Source: UBA10646 sp003456175
GTDB taxonomy: Bacteria > Bacteroidota > Bacteroidia > Chitinophagales > Chitinophagaceae
DNA length: 64,000 nt
Assembly (NCBI GenBank): GCA_031976225.1
Contig: DALYLQ010000004.1
Coordinates: forward strand, 1 to 64,000
Reading direction: 5' to 3'
Shown: piece after piece, positions 42,391 through 50,649 of the stretch
Position numbering within the stretch: the first letter of the stretch is position 1
How the letters are laid out: every line of letters starts with the position of its first letter
The notes under the pieces: generated by a model
What the model was told of the DNA's origin: nothing
Databases searched by the model: none
What the model saw: only the letters and a program-made list of their open reading frames with translations
Made by a program: the position numbers and the translations under genes

Positions 42391-44028
42391 ATGCGAGTTA
42401 TCCTTTTCTTTTTTTCTTTTTGTTGGTTTGTGGTGGCAAGTGCACAACCATCGGTACAGCTACGTGTAGCCCCGTTGGTAACTACTACGCAAGGCACCGT
42501 AAAAGCTACATACACCATTGCTTATCAGCGTAACTTACCAAACATCAATTTTCCCGAATTTAAAGGCTGGCGGGTAATTGAGGGCCCCATACAAGCCAGT
42601 ACTAAGCGAATTAATGATGGCGGCACTACTTACGTAAATACATATACTTACACCTTACAACCACAGCAAGTCGGAAGCATTACCGTACCCGGTTTGGGGG
42701 TTGAAATTCAAGGAAAATACCTCGAAGCTTTGGCTGCAGTAGTAGTGGTAAAAGATACTGCTACCACCAACAATATGCTGCCAAGTTTATTAGGTGTTGA
42801 TGCAGCAGCTTGGAAAAAATTGCCGCAACAAAAGAAAGGACAATCGCTAGATGCCTATATCAACGAAAACTGTTTTGCCACCGTTGAAGTGAGCAGTAAC
42901 AAGGTGTTTCAATACCAACCCATATTAGTTACCTACAAATTGTACAGAGCTATAAAAGCACAGTCGAAGGTAGTTGCGTTTCCTCAATTTGATGGGTTCA
43001 CTGTAATTGAAAATACTACCGATGAACCTGCTACTACCGAAACCAAAAACAATCGATTATATCGTGTAGATATTATTAGAAAAGTACAGCTGATTCCATT
43101 AGAAGCTAAAACTTATATGCTTGATGATGCAACTGTAGAAAACACTATTGAGTTTAATAATAATGGTAGCTTGCAGCAAGTACAATTGTTAACGCGTACC
43201 AATAAGCCAATAATAGAAGTACAACATTTACCGCAAGGTATACCTATAGGTTCGCCGCCCATTGTTGGCACATTTAGGGTAACCAGTTTTTTACCCGATA
43301 CCGTTGAAAAAGGTAAAGCATTTGATTGGGTCCTTACAGTAAAAGGTAATGGCTATTTGCCAGCATACGATATTGCACCTGCCGCGTGGCCTAAAGGTGT
43401 TACCTACTATGAAATAACGTACGATGATTCTATTCAACAGTTGCAATTTCCGCAATATGTTGAACGAATTTATCGCATTACACTAGCTGCAAGTGATACC
43501 GGAATCCTATCATTACCAACACTGCAATGGGTTTATTTTAATACTACTACCAAAGGTGCCGATACACTTCAGATTAAGGGTGCATTCACTAAAGTAATAC
43601 CGGCTACAGCCGTTATGAACACTATTGCAGCAGCCATGTATAAGCCCGTTGGCAATACTGATTTACTATTTGTACTAGCGGGTATTATTGTAATTGTTGT
43701 GTTGATATTATGGGTGTACTTTAAAAGAAGTAATACCAACGCCGATAAACGAGTAGCCGATGCTAGCGTACAATCGCAACAAGTTGTAACGTGGAATGCA
43801 GCAGCAGCTTTGTATCAACTGTATGATGTAGCCGATGGAGAGCCTTTTTTGCTAGCTGCCATTGCTTGGTTAAAGCAATATCAACAACACTATCCTACAC
43901 AATACACCCAACAAGTGAACGATTGGTTGGTGCAATTGCAAACTGCTTTGTATGCACCACAACTTACCAATCCTATCGATGAAGATAGTGTTCGTAAGGT
44001 ATTGCAAGGTTTCTTAAAAATGCACTAA
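42391..44028 (+). CDS. batD: BatD-like membrane protein
   Basis: 545-aa protein of the BatD (Bacteroides aerotolerance) family. Signal peptide 'RVILFFFSFCWFVVASAQ'. A large periplasmic part consists of beta-sandwich repeats: 'INFPEFKGWRVIEGP', 'VVAFPQFDGFTVIENT' and 'VGTFRVTSFLPDTVEKGKAF', each an Ig-like module. One transmembrane helix lies at about 417-436 ('LLFVLAGIIVIVVLILWVYF'), followed by a cytoplasmic helical tail of about 100 residues. Other bat genes (batA, batB, moxR) are not adjacent. The stop overlaps the convergent response-regulator stop by 4 bp (CTAA). One dispersed 14-mer inside. Function in envelope stress is inferred from the family. Confidence 0.82.
   Translation: MRVILFFFSFCWFVVASAQPSVQLRVAPLVTTTQGTVKATYTIAYQRNLPNINFPEFKGWRVIEGPIQASTKRINDGGTTYVNTYTYTLQPQQVGSITVPGLGVEIQGKYLEALAAVVVVKDTATTNNMLPSLLGVDAAAWKKLPQQKKGQSLDAYINENCFATVEVSSNKVFQYQPILVTYKLYRAIKAQSKVVAFPQFDGFTVIENTTDEPATTETKNNRLYRVDIIRKVQLIPLEAKTYMLDDATVENTIEFNNNGSLQQVQLLTRTNKPIIEVQHLPQGIPIGSPPIVGTFRVTSFLPDTVEKGKAFDWVLTVKGNGYLPAYDIAPAAWPKGVTYYEITYDDSIQQLQFPQYVERIYRITLAASDTGILSLPTLQWVYFNTTTKGADTLQIKGAFTKVIPATAVMNTIAAAMYKPVGNTDLLFVLAGIIVIVVLILWVYFKRSNTNADKRVADASVQSQQVVTWNAAAALYQLYDVADGEPFLLAAIAWLKQYQQHYPTQYTQQVNDWLVQLQTALYAPQLTNPIDEDSVRKVLQGFLKMH
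43225..43238 (+). repeat. Dispersed 14-mer, copy 16
   Basis: Exact (CATTTACCGCAAGG); in batD, read H-L-P-Q-G. Confidence 0.85.
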
Positions 44029-44732
44029 GGCGTGAACTTATATCCCATACCTCTTACACTATGAAAGTATTGAGGGTGCCGGCTATCGGGTTCAAAGTAT
44101 TTTCTGAAGTTCAAAATAAAATTATCGATAGTACGGGTATTCGGATACACATTGTAACCCCATACTACCTGCAATATTTTTTCGCGTGTTACTACTTCGT
44201 TTTTGTTGGCAATAAGCAGTTTCAGTAACATGGCTTCTTTACTGCTAAGGCTCACCAACTCGCCTTGCCATGTGGTTGCTGTTTGTGCTTTAAAATCTAC
44301 CTTGGCTGTTCCAATGGTAACACTATCTTCTTCGAGTGTATTTTCTTTGGTTTGTATTTTCTTGTTTTTGTTTACTAGTTTTTCAACACGTAGTAAGAGT
44401 TCTTCTAAGTGAAAAGGTTTGGTTAAATAATCGTCGGCTCCTTTTTTTAAACCTGCTACTCTATCGCTACCGCTTGCTTTAGCACTTAAGATTAAAATAG
44501 GCGTTTCGCTGTTATGTACCCGAATGGTTTCGGTTGCTTGTAGGCCGTCTATTTCAGGCATCATTACATCCATAACGATGAGGTCAAAATACTCTTTCTC
44601 AAACGCTTGAATTGCTTGTGTTCCGTTATAGGCCGATGTAATTTCGTAACCCTCTAACTCTAGGTTGAGTTTGAGGGTATGATGTAAACTTTCTTCATCT
44701 TCCACCAAAAGAATATTTCCTTTTTTACTCAT
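44025..44732 (-). CDS. OmpR/PhoB-family response regulator
   Basis: 235-aa two-component regulator. Receiver domain: 'ILLVEDEESLHHTLKLNLEL' (acidic pocket at 9-11), phospho-acceptor Asp in 'YFDLIVMDVMMPEIDG', Thr/Ser switch 'ILILSAKAS' and 'KKGADDYLTKPFHLEELLLR' with the conserved Lys. The C-terminal winged helix has 'VSLSSKEAMLLKLLIANKNE', 'VVTREKILQVVWG' and 'NTRTIDNFILNFRKYFEPDS', the recognition helix, with final 'SVRGMGYKFTP'. It overlaps the kinase gene upstream by 8 bp. The regulated genes are not identifiable here. Confidence 0.93.
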   Translation of the reverse strand: MSKKGNILLVEDEESLHHTLKLNLELEGYEITSAYNGTQAIQAFEKEYFDLIVMDVMMPEIDGLQATETIRVHNSETPILILSAKASGSDRVAGLKKGADDYLTKPFHLEELLLRVEKLVNKNKKIQTKENTLEEDSVTIGTAKVDFKAQTATTWQGELVSLSSKEAMLLKLLIANKNEVVTREKILQVVWGYNVYPNTRTIDNFILNFRKYFEPDSRHPQYFHSVRGMGYKFTP

Positions 44733-45711
44733 GTGTTACAGTGCTTAATGTAATTGTGAAAGTTGCGCCACCGCCCGATGTGTCATTTACCGTAAGGTTA
44801 CCTTTATGGTCGGTAATTACCTTTTTGCAAATAAACAAACCTAAGCCGGTGCCTTTGCTATTACGTGTATTCTCATTGCCGGTTCGATAGAATTTTTCAA
44901 AGATTTTTCTTTTTTCATCGTCGGGTATACCAGTGCCACAATCGGCCACTTGCAATACCGCGTTATGATGGCTTTGCGATAACCTAATCGTAATATCGCT
45001 TTGTGTGTATTTTACAGCATTTTCAATCAAATTACTCATTACAAGTTGTAACAGTACAGCTTCGCCAAGCACGTAAACATTAGGTTGAATTACTTGCGTA
45101 AATGTGCGCTGCGGATAGCGTTGTTCAAATGCAGCAATTACTTGCGTAACCAACTCGCTAAAATGTAAAGGTTGTTTGTGTAGGTTGTAAGCACCGGCTT
45201 CGAGTTGTGAAGAAATGAGGATATTACTTACCAACTGGTTTAAACGGTCGCTTTCTACCAATGTGTTATTTACCAACAATTGTATTTGCTGCTCGTTAAG
45301 TTTTCGTCTTTGAAGTGTTTCGAGGTTTAGGCGTGTAATGGCAATAGGTGTTTTGAGTTCGTGTGTAACTGCCATCATAAAATTTTGTTGTTGGCGGTTA
45401 AGTTTTATTTGTTTTCGCGTAGCACGATACACGAAAATAGCACCGAGTAAAATGATACATAAGAAGGTTACTCCTTCACCAATGTATTGAGATATTTTTC
45501 GCTGGCGGTAGCCTTCAATATCGTTGTACATTTTTTCATAATCGGGCATGTCTTTATTAAGTTCCAATAGCCGCAATTGAAACATTAACTCATTTTGCTG
45601 CCATAAACTAATAAACCACCAGATAAGAGCAGCAATAATGTACACCAGCAACACCCAAAAAACAAGTGTTACAACCTTGAGGCGATATTTCTTATAAAAT
45701 GTCAACGGCAT
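44725..45711 (-). CDS. Sensor histidine kinase
   Basis: 328-aa inner-membrane kinase, partner of the regulator encoded downstream. TM1 about 13-36 ('TLVFWVLLVYIIAALIWWFI'), a short periplasmic segment of about 45 residues, TM2 about 81-98. HisKA H-box 'FMMAVTHELKTPIAITRLNL' (His about 128). HATPase: N-box 'SNLIENAVKYTQ', G1 'VADCGTGIPDDEKRKIFEKF', G2 'GTGLGLFICKKVI'. The small sensor domain suggests sensing within the membrane or via a partner. Start ATG 45711 (MPLTFYKKYRLK) follows a -7 box; a longer in-frame start at 45777 would overlap pyrD and include the promoter. One dispersed 14-mer near the 3' end. Confidence 0.92.
   Translation of the reverse strand: MPLTFYKKYRLKVVTLVFWVLLVYIIAALIWWFISLWQQNELMFQLRLLELNKDMPDYEKMYNDIEGYRQRKISQYIGEGVTFLCIILLGAIFVYRATRKQIKLNRQQQNFMMAVTHELKTPIAITRLNLETLQRRKLNEQQIQLLVNNTLVESDRLNQLVSNILISSQLEAGAYNLHKQPLHFSELVTQVIAAFEQRYPQRTFTQVIQPNVYVLGEAVLLQLVMSNLIENAVKYTQSDITIRLSQSHHNAVLQVADCGTGIPDDEKRKIFEKFYRTGNENTRNSKGTGLGLFICKKVITDHKGNLTVNDTSGGGATFTITLSTVTHE
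44784..44797 (+). repeat. Dispersed 14-mer, copy 17
   Basis: Exact; in the kinase gene, read on the coding strand L-T-V-N. Confidence 0.85.
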
Positions 45712-45722
45712 GGTAAGCCATG

Positions 45723-45730
45723 CAAAGGTA
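45723..45730 (-). promoter_or_regulatory. -7 box of the histidine kinase operon
   Basis: TACCTTTG on the minus strand, 11 bp before the kinase ATG at 45711; very short leader. Lies back to back with the pyrD box. Confidence 0.55.
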
Positions 45731-45746
45731 AGCCAAGAAAGGCCGT

Positions 45747-45754
45747 TATCTTTG
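45747..45754 (+). promoter_or_regulatory. -7 box of pyrD
   Basis: TATCTTTG, 4 bp before the pyrD ATG (45759). The predicted start of transcription falls on or near the ATG, so the mRNA should be leaderless. Confidence 0.55.
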
Positions 45755-45758
45755 CGAT

Positions 45759-46814
45759 ATGTTATATCAGGTTGCAAGGTCTGTTTTATTTCAGTTTCCG
45801 CCGGAGCAGGTACATCATTTTTCGATGCATGCTTTACGCAAGGGACTTGAATGGCCTATTGTTGGCCAACTCATTCGCAGCATGTACAAAGTGCAATATC
45901 CCAAGCCAGTAGAAGCTTTCGGACTAACATTTGCTAATCCGGTGGGCTTAGGTGCCGGCTTCGATAAAAATGCACATTACTTACGGGCATTATCGGCACT
46001 TGGTTTTGGTCATGTAGAAGTGGGCACAGTAACGCCAAAGCCGCAACCCGGCAATGAACAGCCTCGCTTGTTTCGATTACCGCAAGATAAGGCACTCATT
46101 AATCGTATGGGCTTTAACAATAACGGTGTTAAAGCAGTAGCGGGTCGCCTCATTAAATGGCGAGAAGCAGAGGCTAAGGCACCTACTAGCAACATGATTA
46201 TTGGAGGTAATTTGGGCAAAAACAAAGTAACAGATAACGATGAGGCTTGGAAAGATTACGAGATATGCTTTCAAGAGTTGTTTGAATATGTAGATTACTT
46301 TACAGTAAATGTAAGTAGCCCCAATACACCAGGCTTGAGAGCCCTGCAAGAAAAAGACGCATTGCTCAAAATTCTTGGCCACTTACAGCATATCAATCAG
46401 GGCAAAGCACTACCTAAGCCCATCTTGCTTAAAATAGCACCCGATTTAACGCATGAACAGCTAGATGACATTGTAGTATTAGCGAACGAAGTTCAATTAT
46501 CGGGTATTGTAGCTACCAATACCACTATTAGTCGCCAAAACTTAACAACACCAGCGCAACAAATACATGCTATTGGTATGGGAGGTTTAAGTGGCTTACC
46601 CGTGCAAGCCATGAGTACAGCCGTAGTACAATACTTACACGAACAGCTACAAGGAAAAATTCCCATCATCGCAAGTGGCGGTATTTTTACAGGCGCCGAT
46701 GCCGAAGCGAAGCTACAAGCGGGTGCAACATTAGTACAGGTATGGACTGGCTTCGTATATCAAGGTCCTGCAATAGTGCAACAAATTTGTAACCACTTAG
46801 CCAAGCGTATATAG
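45759..46814 (+). CDS. pyrD: Class 2 dihydroorotate dehydrogenase (quinone)
   Basis: 351-aa FMN enzyme that oxidises dihydroorotate to orotate with quinone as acceptor, in pyrimidine synthesis. The amphipathic membrane-binding N-terminus ('YQVARSVLFQFPPEQVHHFS') marks class 2. The FMN barrel has 'NPVGLGAGFDKNAHYLRAL', 'GFGHVEVGTVTPKPQPGNEQ', 'NRMGFNNNG', 'NVSSPNTPGLR' (catalytic Ser region), 'KIAPDLTHEQ', 'IVATNTTISR', 'GGLSGLPVQAMSTAVV' and 'IIASGGIFTGADAEAKLQAG'. Normal length. Divergent from the two-component operon; terC follows after 47 bp. Confidence 0.96.
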   Translation: MLYQVARSVLFQFPPEQVHHFSMHALRKGLEWPIVGQLIRSMYKVQYPKPVEAFGLTFANPVGLGAGFDKNAHYLRALSALGFGHVEVGTVTPKPQPGNEQPRLFRLPQDKALINRMGFNNNGVKAVAGRLIKWREAEAKAPTSNMIIGGNLGKNKVTDNDEAWKDYEICFQELFEYVDYFTVNVSSPNTPGLRALQEKDALLKILGHLQHINQGKALPKPILLKIAPDLTHEQLDDIVVLANEVQLSGIVATNTTISRQNLTTPAQQIHAIGMGGLSGLPVQAMSTAVVQYLHEQLQGKIPIIASGGIFTGADAEAKLQAGATLVQVWTGFVYQGPAIVQQICNHLAKRI

Positions 46815-46861
46815 TAAAAGCTTCACCTATATTTGAGCCAAAATTGTAATTACCCTCCTTT

Positions 46862-47653
46862 ATGGAACACTTATTAACGGTAGATAGCATCATTAGCTTA
46901 GTAGTGCTTATTATTCTAGAAGTTGTACTTGGTATCGATAATGTAATTTTCGTAAGTATTATTATGAATCGCTTGCCAGAGGCAGAGCGCCCGAAGGCAC
47001 GCCGCTTCTGGATGATACTTGGTATTACCACACGTAGCTTACTATTAATGGGTTTAGGCTGGTTGCTTGCACAAAAAGGAAAGCCATTGTTCACCCTTGC
47101 GGGTAAAGGCTTTGACTTAGCGAGTTTAGTAATGTTGCTTGGTGGTTTATTCTTGATTTATAAAACAGTAAAAGAAATACACCATAAGCTAGAAGGCGAA
47201 GAAGAAGCAAGTTATGGCGGTACAGCAAAAAAACTTGGTTTCGGTGCAGCTATTGGCCAAATAATGTTGATTGATATGGTTTTTAGCTTCGATAGTATTA
47301 TTACTGCCGGCGGTACGGCCAAGCACCTTGAAATTATGATTGCTGCAGTAGTAGTTGCTATGATTGTGATGTTTTTATTTAGTCCGGCGATTGCTGCATT
47401 TGTACACAAGCATCCTACCATTAAAATGCTGGCATTAAGCTTTTTGGTAATGATTGGTTTAACGCTTTTGGTAGAAGGCTGGGATAGTGAAAAGGCACAC
47501 GACTTACATTTGAAAAACTACGTGTACTTCGCTATGGCGTTCTCGTTCGCGGTAGAAATGCTCAATATGCGATTACGAAAAAAATCGGCGCACCCTGTAG
47601 AACTGCGTTCGCCCAAGTTAGAAGAAAAACACGAAGGCGATATGGCCAAGTAA
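46862..47653 (+). CDS. TerC-family membrane protein
   Basis: 263-aa integral membrane protein of the TerC family, which includes tellurite-resistance and metal (Mn2+) exporters such as Alx. Seven or so hydrophobic helices. Acidic signature motifs inside helices: 'LEVVLGIDNVIFVSIIMNRL' (about 18-37) and 'IDMVFSFDSIITAGGTAKHL' (about 135-154), which are the metal-coordination sites in the family. The Lys/Arg-rich loop 'LPEAERPKARRFWM' follows helix 1. The cytoplasmic tail is basic then acidic. Monocistronic or co-transcribed with pyrD. Substrate uncertain. Confidence 0.88.
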   Translation: MEHLLTVDSIISLVVLIILEVVLGIDNVIFVSIIMNRLPEAERPKARRFWMILGITTRSLLLMGLGWLLAQKGKPLFTLAGKGFDLASLVMLLGGLFLIYKTVKEIHHKLEGEEEASYGGTAKKLGFGAAIGQIMLIDMVFSFDSIITAGGTAKHLEIMIAAVVVAMIVMFLFSPAIAAFVHKHPTIKMLALSFLVMIGLTLLVEGWDSEKAHDLHLKNYVYFAMAFSFAVEMLNMRLRKKSAHPVELRSPKLEEKHEGDMAK

Positions 47654-47655
47654 TC

Positions 47656-47669
47656 TATTTACGTAAGTA
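47656..47669 (+). repeat. CATTTACGTAAGTA variant motif, copy B4
   Basis: TATTTACGTAAGTA, one mismatch, 2 bp after the terC-family stop codon. Confidence 0.5.
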
Positions 47670-47685
47670 TATTTTTTAATATTAG

Positions 47686-48429
47686 ATGCGAGTAATTCCA
47701 TTATCAGAAGGCAGCTTTACGATTGATAAAACGAAAGTGTTTGTTCCTTTTCAAAAAGGAACCGACGATTTGCAAGATCGTAGCATTGGCAGCCTTTTGG
47801 TAGAGGTACAACCCTTTGTTGTTATCACCGAGAAAGATGTGTTACTGCTCGATGGTGGATTGGGTTTTTCAGTGAATGGTAGCTTACAGTTGTACCACAA
47901 CTTACGTGAGCATAACATAGCACCGGAGCATATTACAAAAGTATTGATGACACACCTGCATAAAGATCATGCAGGTGGTATTACACGAAAAGACCATTTG
48001 GGTAATTATCATTTGAGTTTTCCGAATGCTACTTACTACATACAAGTCGAAGAATTGGCATATGCGTTTGATATCGGTTTCCCGAGTTACTTAACCGAAG
48101 AGTTGATGGTGCTACAAAACCATCCGCAAGTACAACTTTTGCATGGTAATGGAACTATTGATGCGTATATACGTTACGAGGTTACAGGTGCTCACAGTAA
48201 GTTTCATCAGGTATTTTGGATAACAGAAAATGATGATGTGTTTTTCTTTGGCGGCGATGATGCACCACAACTCGGACAAATGCGTAAGCGATACAGTGCC
48301 AAGTACGATTTTGATGGTAAGTTGGCCATGGAACTTCGGCACGAATGGTGGGAACAAGGCCAACGAGAAGGTTGGACTTTCTTGTTCTATCACGATGTAA
48401 AGCACCCTTATTACAGTTGGAAATTATAA
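47686..48429 (+). CDS. Metallo-beta-lactamase-fold hydrolase
   Basis: 247-aa MBL-fold protein. The zinc motif HxHxDH is 'MTHLHKDHAGG' (about 86-96), with a further metal His in 'EVTGAHSKFHQVFW' (about 165-178), the Asp in 'FFFGGDDAPQLGQMR' and a final His in 'LFYHDVKHPYYSW'. Substrate is unknown; similar stand-alone MBL proteins of this length include lactonases and thioesterases. No signal peptide, so it is cytoplasmic. Starts ATG 47686, 32 bp after the terC-family gene and may share its transcript. A dispersed 14-mer follows the stop codon. Confidence 0.82.
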   Translation: MRVIPLSEGSFTIDKTKVFVPFQKGTDDLQDRSIGSLLVEVQPFVVITEKDVLLLDGGLGFSVNGSLQLYHNLREHNIAPEHITKVLMTHLHKDHAGGITRKDHLGNYHLSFPNATYYIQVEELAYAFDIGFPSYLTEELMVLQNHPQVQLLHGNGTIDAYIRYEVTGAHSKFHQVFWITENDDVFFFGGDDAPQLGQMRKRYSAKYDFDGKLAMELRHEWWEQGQREGWTFLFYHDVKHPYYSWKL

Positions 48430-48432
48430 GTA

Positions 48433-48446
48433 CCTTACGGTAAATG
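48433..48446 (-). repeat. Dispersed 14-mer, copy 18
   Basis: Exact, 3 bp after the MBL hydrolase stop codon. Confidence 0.85.
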
Positions 48447-48493
48447 TGCTATCACACCTGATTTTCATCAGCCGATAGCCATAGCAATTCATG

Positions 48494-48501
48494 TACTTTT
48501 G
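48494..48501 (+). promoter_or_regulatory. -7 box of the YrdC/YciO gene
   Basis: TACTTTTG, full match to TAnnTTTG, 4 bp before ATG 48506; predicts a leaderless message. Confidence 0.55.
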
Positions 48502-48505
48502 CAGC

Positions 48506-49123
48506 ATGGCTTTATTGTTGCACATACACCCCGATAACCCCAATCCGCGAAATGTAAAGACTGTTGTAGAATGCCTTCGTGATGGCGGTGTTATTATTTA
48601 TCCAACAGATACTATTTATGGTCTTGGTTGCGACATCAAACAACCTAAGGCTATTGAACGTATTGCTCGTATAAAAAATATTGATGTAACAAAAGCCAAC
48701 TTAAGTTTTGTTTGTTACGATTTAAGTGAGTTAAGCAACTATACAAAAGGCATTGCTACGCCACTGTATCGAATGCTAAAAAGTTACCTCCCTGGTCCGT
48801 ACACTTTCATATTACCCGCAAGTAAAGAAGTGCCAAAATTATTGCAGAGCAAGAAGAGTACTATTGGCTTGCGTGTACCCGATAACTTGATAGCTAGAAC
48901 TATTGTTCGAGATTTGGCTAGCCCAATTTTATCGGCATCACTACCAGGCGATATGGTAGAAGAATACACCGATCCAGAATTAATGCTAAGTAACTTCAAT
49001 CATTTGGTTGATATCGTAGTTGACGGTGGTTTCGGTGGTATGATACCGAGTACCATTGTAGATTGTACACAAGAACCTTGGCAGCTTATTCGTAAAGGCA
49101 AAGGCGAGTGGGAGGAAGATTAG
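48506..49123 (+). CDS. YrdC/YciO-family protein (threonylcarbamoyl-AMP synthase fold)
   Basis: 205-aa single-domain Sua5/YciO/YrdC protein. The conserved nucleotide and threonine pocket is visible: 'GGVIIYPTDTIYGLGCDIKQ' (about 27-46, with the K/R-T-D-T-x-Y-G-L motif), 'RIKNIDVTKANLSFVCYDLS', 'YLPGPYTFILPASKEVPKLL' and 'TIGLRVPDNLIARTIV' with 'PILSASLPGD'. Length and the 'LPASKEVPK' segment fit the YciO branch, whose exact reaction is less certain than TsaC's t6A synthesis. ATG 48506 (MALLLHIHPDNPNPRNV) is chosen because the -7 box lies over the alternative start at 48491. Convergent with rnhB. Confidence 0.85.
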   Translation: MALLLHIHPDNPNPRNVKTVVECLRDGGVIIYPTDTIYGLGCDIKQPKAIERIARIKNIDVTKANLSFVCYDLSELSNYTKGIATPLYRMLKSYLPGPYTFILPASKEVPKLLQSKKSTIGLRVPDNLIARTIVRDLASPILSASLPGDMVEEYTDPELMLSNFNHLVDIVVDGGFGGMIPSTIVDCTQEPWQLIRKGKGEWEED

Positions 49124-49134
49124 CCGAGTAAGTG

Positions 49135-49734
49135 TTACATCAAACTTAGCTGCTGCGGAACGATATTGAAACTTTTTCGATGTTCGGGGCATAGGCCGTA
49201 TTGTTCAATAGCTTTTCTGTGTTGTAAGGTGCCGTAGCCTTTATGTTTTTCAAAACCATATTGCGGGTATTGCTTTGCAAGTGCAACCATATAATCATCT
49301 CTATAGGTTTTAGCTAAAATACTTGCAGCTGCTATACTTGCGTAAATGCTATCGCCTTTAACAATACAAGTATGTGGTATGCCGTTATAGGTAATAAACT
49401 TGTTACCATCAATGAGTAAATGCGTGGGCATTTGCCGTAAGGCATCTATCGCCAGATGCATAGCTTTAAAGCTAGCCTTTAGAATATTAATTTGATCTAT
49501 TGTAGCAGCATCGACTTGTGCAACACTATATGCAATAGCTGAAGCTTCAATAATAGGGCGTAACGCGTAGCGGTGTTTTTCAGAAAGTTGCTTGCTATCG
49601 TTCAATAGCGGATGCTGAAAATCTGTAGGTAATATTACGGCAGCTGCAAATACGGGTCCGGCATAGCAACCACGTCCGGCTTCGTCCACACCCGCTTCAA
49701 ACGTGTTTGCTATATCATGATACGCTTGTAACAT
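49135..49734 (-). CDS. rnhB: Ribonuclease HII
   Basis: 199-aa endonuclease that cuts RNA in RNA:DNA hybrids and removes misincorporated ribonucleotides. 'EAGVDEAGRGCYAGPVFAAA' holds the D-E-A-G-R-G catalytic motif (Asp and Glu at about 17-18); 'HLLIDGNKF' supplies the third Asp; 'KGDSIYASIAAASILAKTYR' with the final Asp ('RDDYMV') and 'YGFEKHKGYGTLQHRKAIEQ' complete the family. Usual size. Its start lies 2 bp after the DUF3667 gene, which would be transcribed first. One dispersed 14-mer inside. Confidence 0.95.
   Translation of the reverse strand: MLQAYHDIANTFEAGVDEAGRGCYAGPVFAAAVILPTDFQHPLLNDSKQLSEKHRYALRPIIEASAIAYSVAQVDAATIDQINILKASFKAMHLAIDALRQMPTHLLIDGNKFITYNGIPHTCIVKGDSIYASIAAASILAKTYRDDYMVALAKQYPQYGFEKHKGYGTLQHRKAIEQYGLCPEHRKSFNIVPQQLSLM
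49429..49442 (+). repeat. Dispersed 14-mer, copy 19
   Basis: Exact (CATTTGCCGTAAGG); in rnhB, read on the coding strand A-L-R-Q-M. Confidence 0.85.
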
Positions 49735-49736
49735 AC

Positions 49737-50552
49737 TTATGCAAAAGGGTTATTAACCCAACCCATTTTAATAGCAATAATGAGCACGATAAAAAAGAGA
49801 ATCAGCAATACAATAATGACGAGTATTGCTAATAATAAACCTGCAATGCAGTTGGCAATACCCAAGGTAATACCCTCTAAAAAACTACATTTCGTGAACT
49901 GTTGTATTGTAATACCAAAGCATAAACACTGTATCACTATGGTAATGCTGCTATATGCCAATACCCATTCTTGCGGTATAAAGAACATGAGTGGGTATAT
50001 AATAAATGTAAGTAGTATGTAATACTGGTTATACGCCATCATACATATTAAATACCTTTCAGCGAAGTTGAGCTTACGTTGTTTTAACAACCAGCCCATT
50101 GCAATTGCGAAGAGTGGTAGTGTAAGTAGATTAAAAATGGCCTGATATTTTACCGTAAGGAGCTTCATAAACTCCATGTATTTTTTGCTGAATACAGCAG
50201 CTTTAGATTCTATGCTGCTGCTTGCACTAGTACTAATAGCATAAATTTTATCGTCTAAATGTGTTACTGTTAAAATAAATACAGTAACAGTAGTGAGTAG
50301 TATAAAAAATTGTATAGGGTTAAAATATCGTTTTCGCTTGCCTTCTAGGTAAGCATAAGCTACTGCACCGGGCTGTAATAGTGCCTGCTTGGCAAAACCA
50401 AAAATACTTTTATCGGCATGGGTGAATACATGCACAATATCGTGCCAAACTTCGTGTGTGGTAAGGCGGTCGTGTACGTTTTTTTGTCCGCAGTTATTAC
50501 AGAAATGTCCATGGTATTGGTTGCCACAGTTTTTGCAAATAATGGTGTGCAC
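49737..50552 (-). CDS. DUF3667-type membrane protein with N-terminal zinc ribbon
   Basis: 271-aa protein of unknown function. N-terminal treble-clef/zinc ribbon: 'CKNCGNQYHGHFCNNCGQKN' with two CxxC pairs. Next comes a helical region ('EVWHDIVHVFTHADKSIFGF') and 'LLQPGAVAYAYLEGKRKRYF' with 'NPIQFFILLTTVTVF', the segment that defines the family. Five or so hydrophobic helices fill the rest. GTG 50552 gives MHTIICKNCG, the usual distance to the first Cys; an ATG at 50588 would add 12 residues. Forms a tight pair with rnhB. A dispersed 14-mer lies in the middle. Confidence 0.72.
   Translation of the reverse strand: MHTIICKNCGNQYHGHFCNNCGQKNVHDRLTTHEVWHDIVHVFTHADKSIFGFAKQALLQPGAVAYAYLEGKRKRYFNPIQFFILLTTVTVFILTVTHLDDKIYAISTSASSSIESKAAVFSKKYMEFMKLLTVKYQAIFNLLTLPLFAIAMGWLLKQRKLNFAERYLICMMAYNQYYILLTFIIYPLMFFIPQEWVLAYSSITIVIQCLCFGITIQQFTKCSFLEGITLGIANCIAGLLLAILVIIVLLILFFIVLIIAIKMGWVNNPFA
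50147..50160 (+). repeat. Dispersed 14-mer, copy 20
   Basis: ATTTTACCGTAAGG, two mismatches at the 5' end; in the DUF3667 gene, read L-L-T-V-K. Confidence 0.6.
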
Positions 50553-50589
50553 AAGTATAAGTTTATGAAAGTGTAAAGATGTAGGCAAC

Positions 50590-50597
50590 TACCTTTG
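50590..50597 (+). promoter_or_regulatory. -7 box of ctaA
   Basis: TACCTTTG, full match to TAnnTTTG; leader of about 45 nt before ATG 50650. Confidence 0.6.
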
Positions 50598-50649
50598 CGT
50601 TGCAATGTTAATAGCCTACAGCTAATAGCAGTTAATTCTTTATAAAAAT

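Noticed and set aside
46687..47094. 135-codon minus-strand frame across the pyrD/terC junction
   Set aside because: It lies antisense to two well-supported genes, has no family features and no promoter; a reading-frame shadow.
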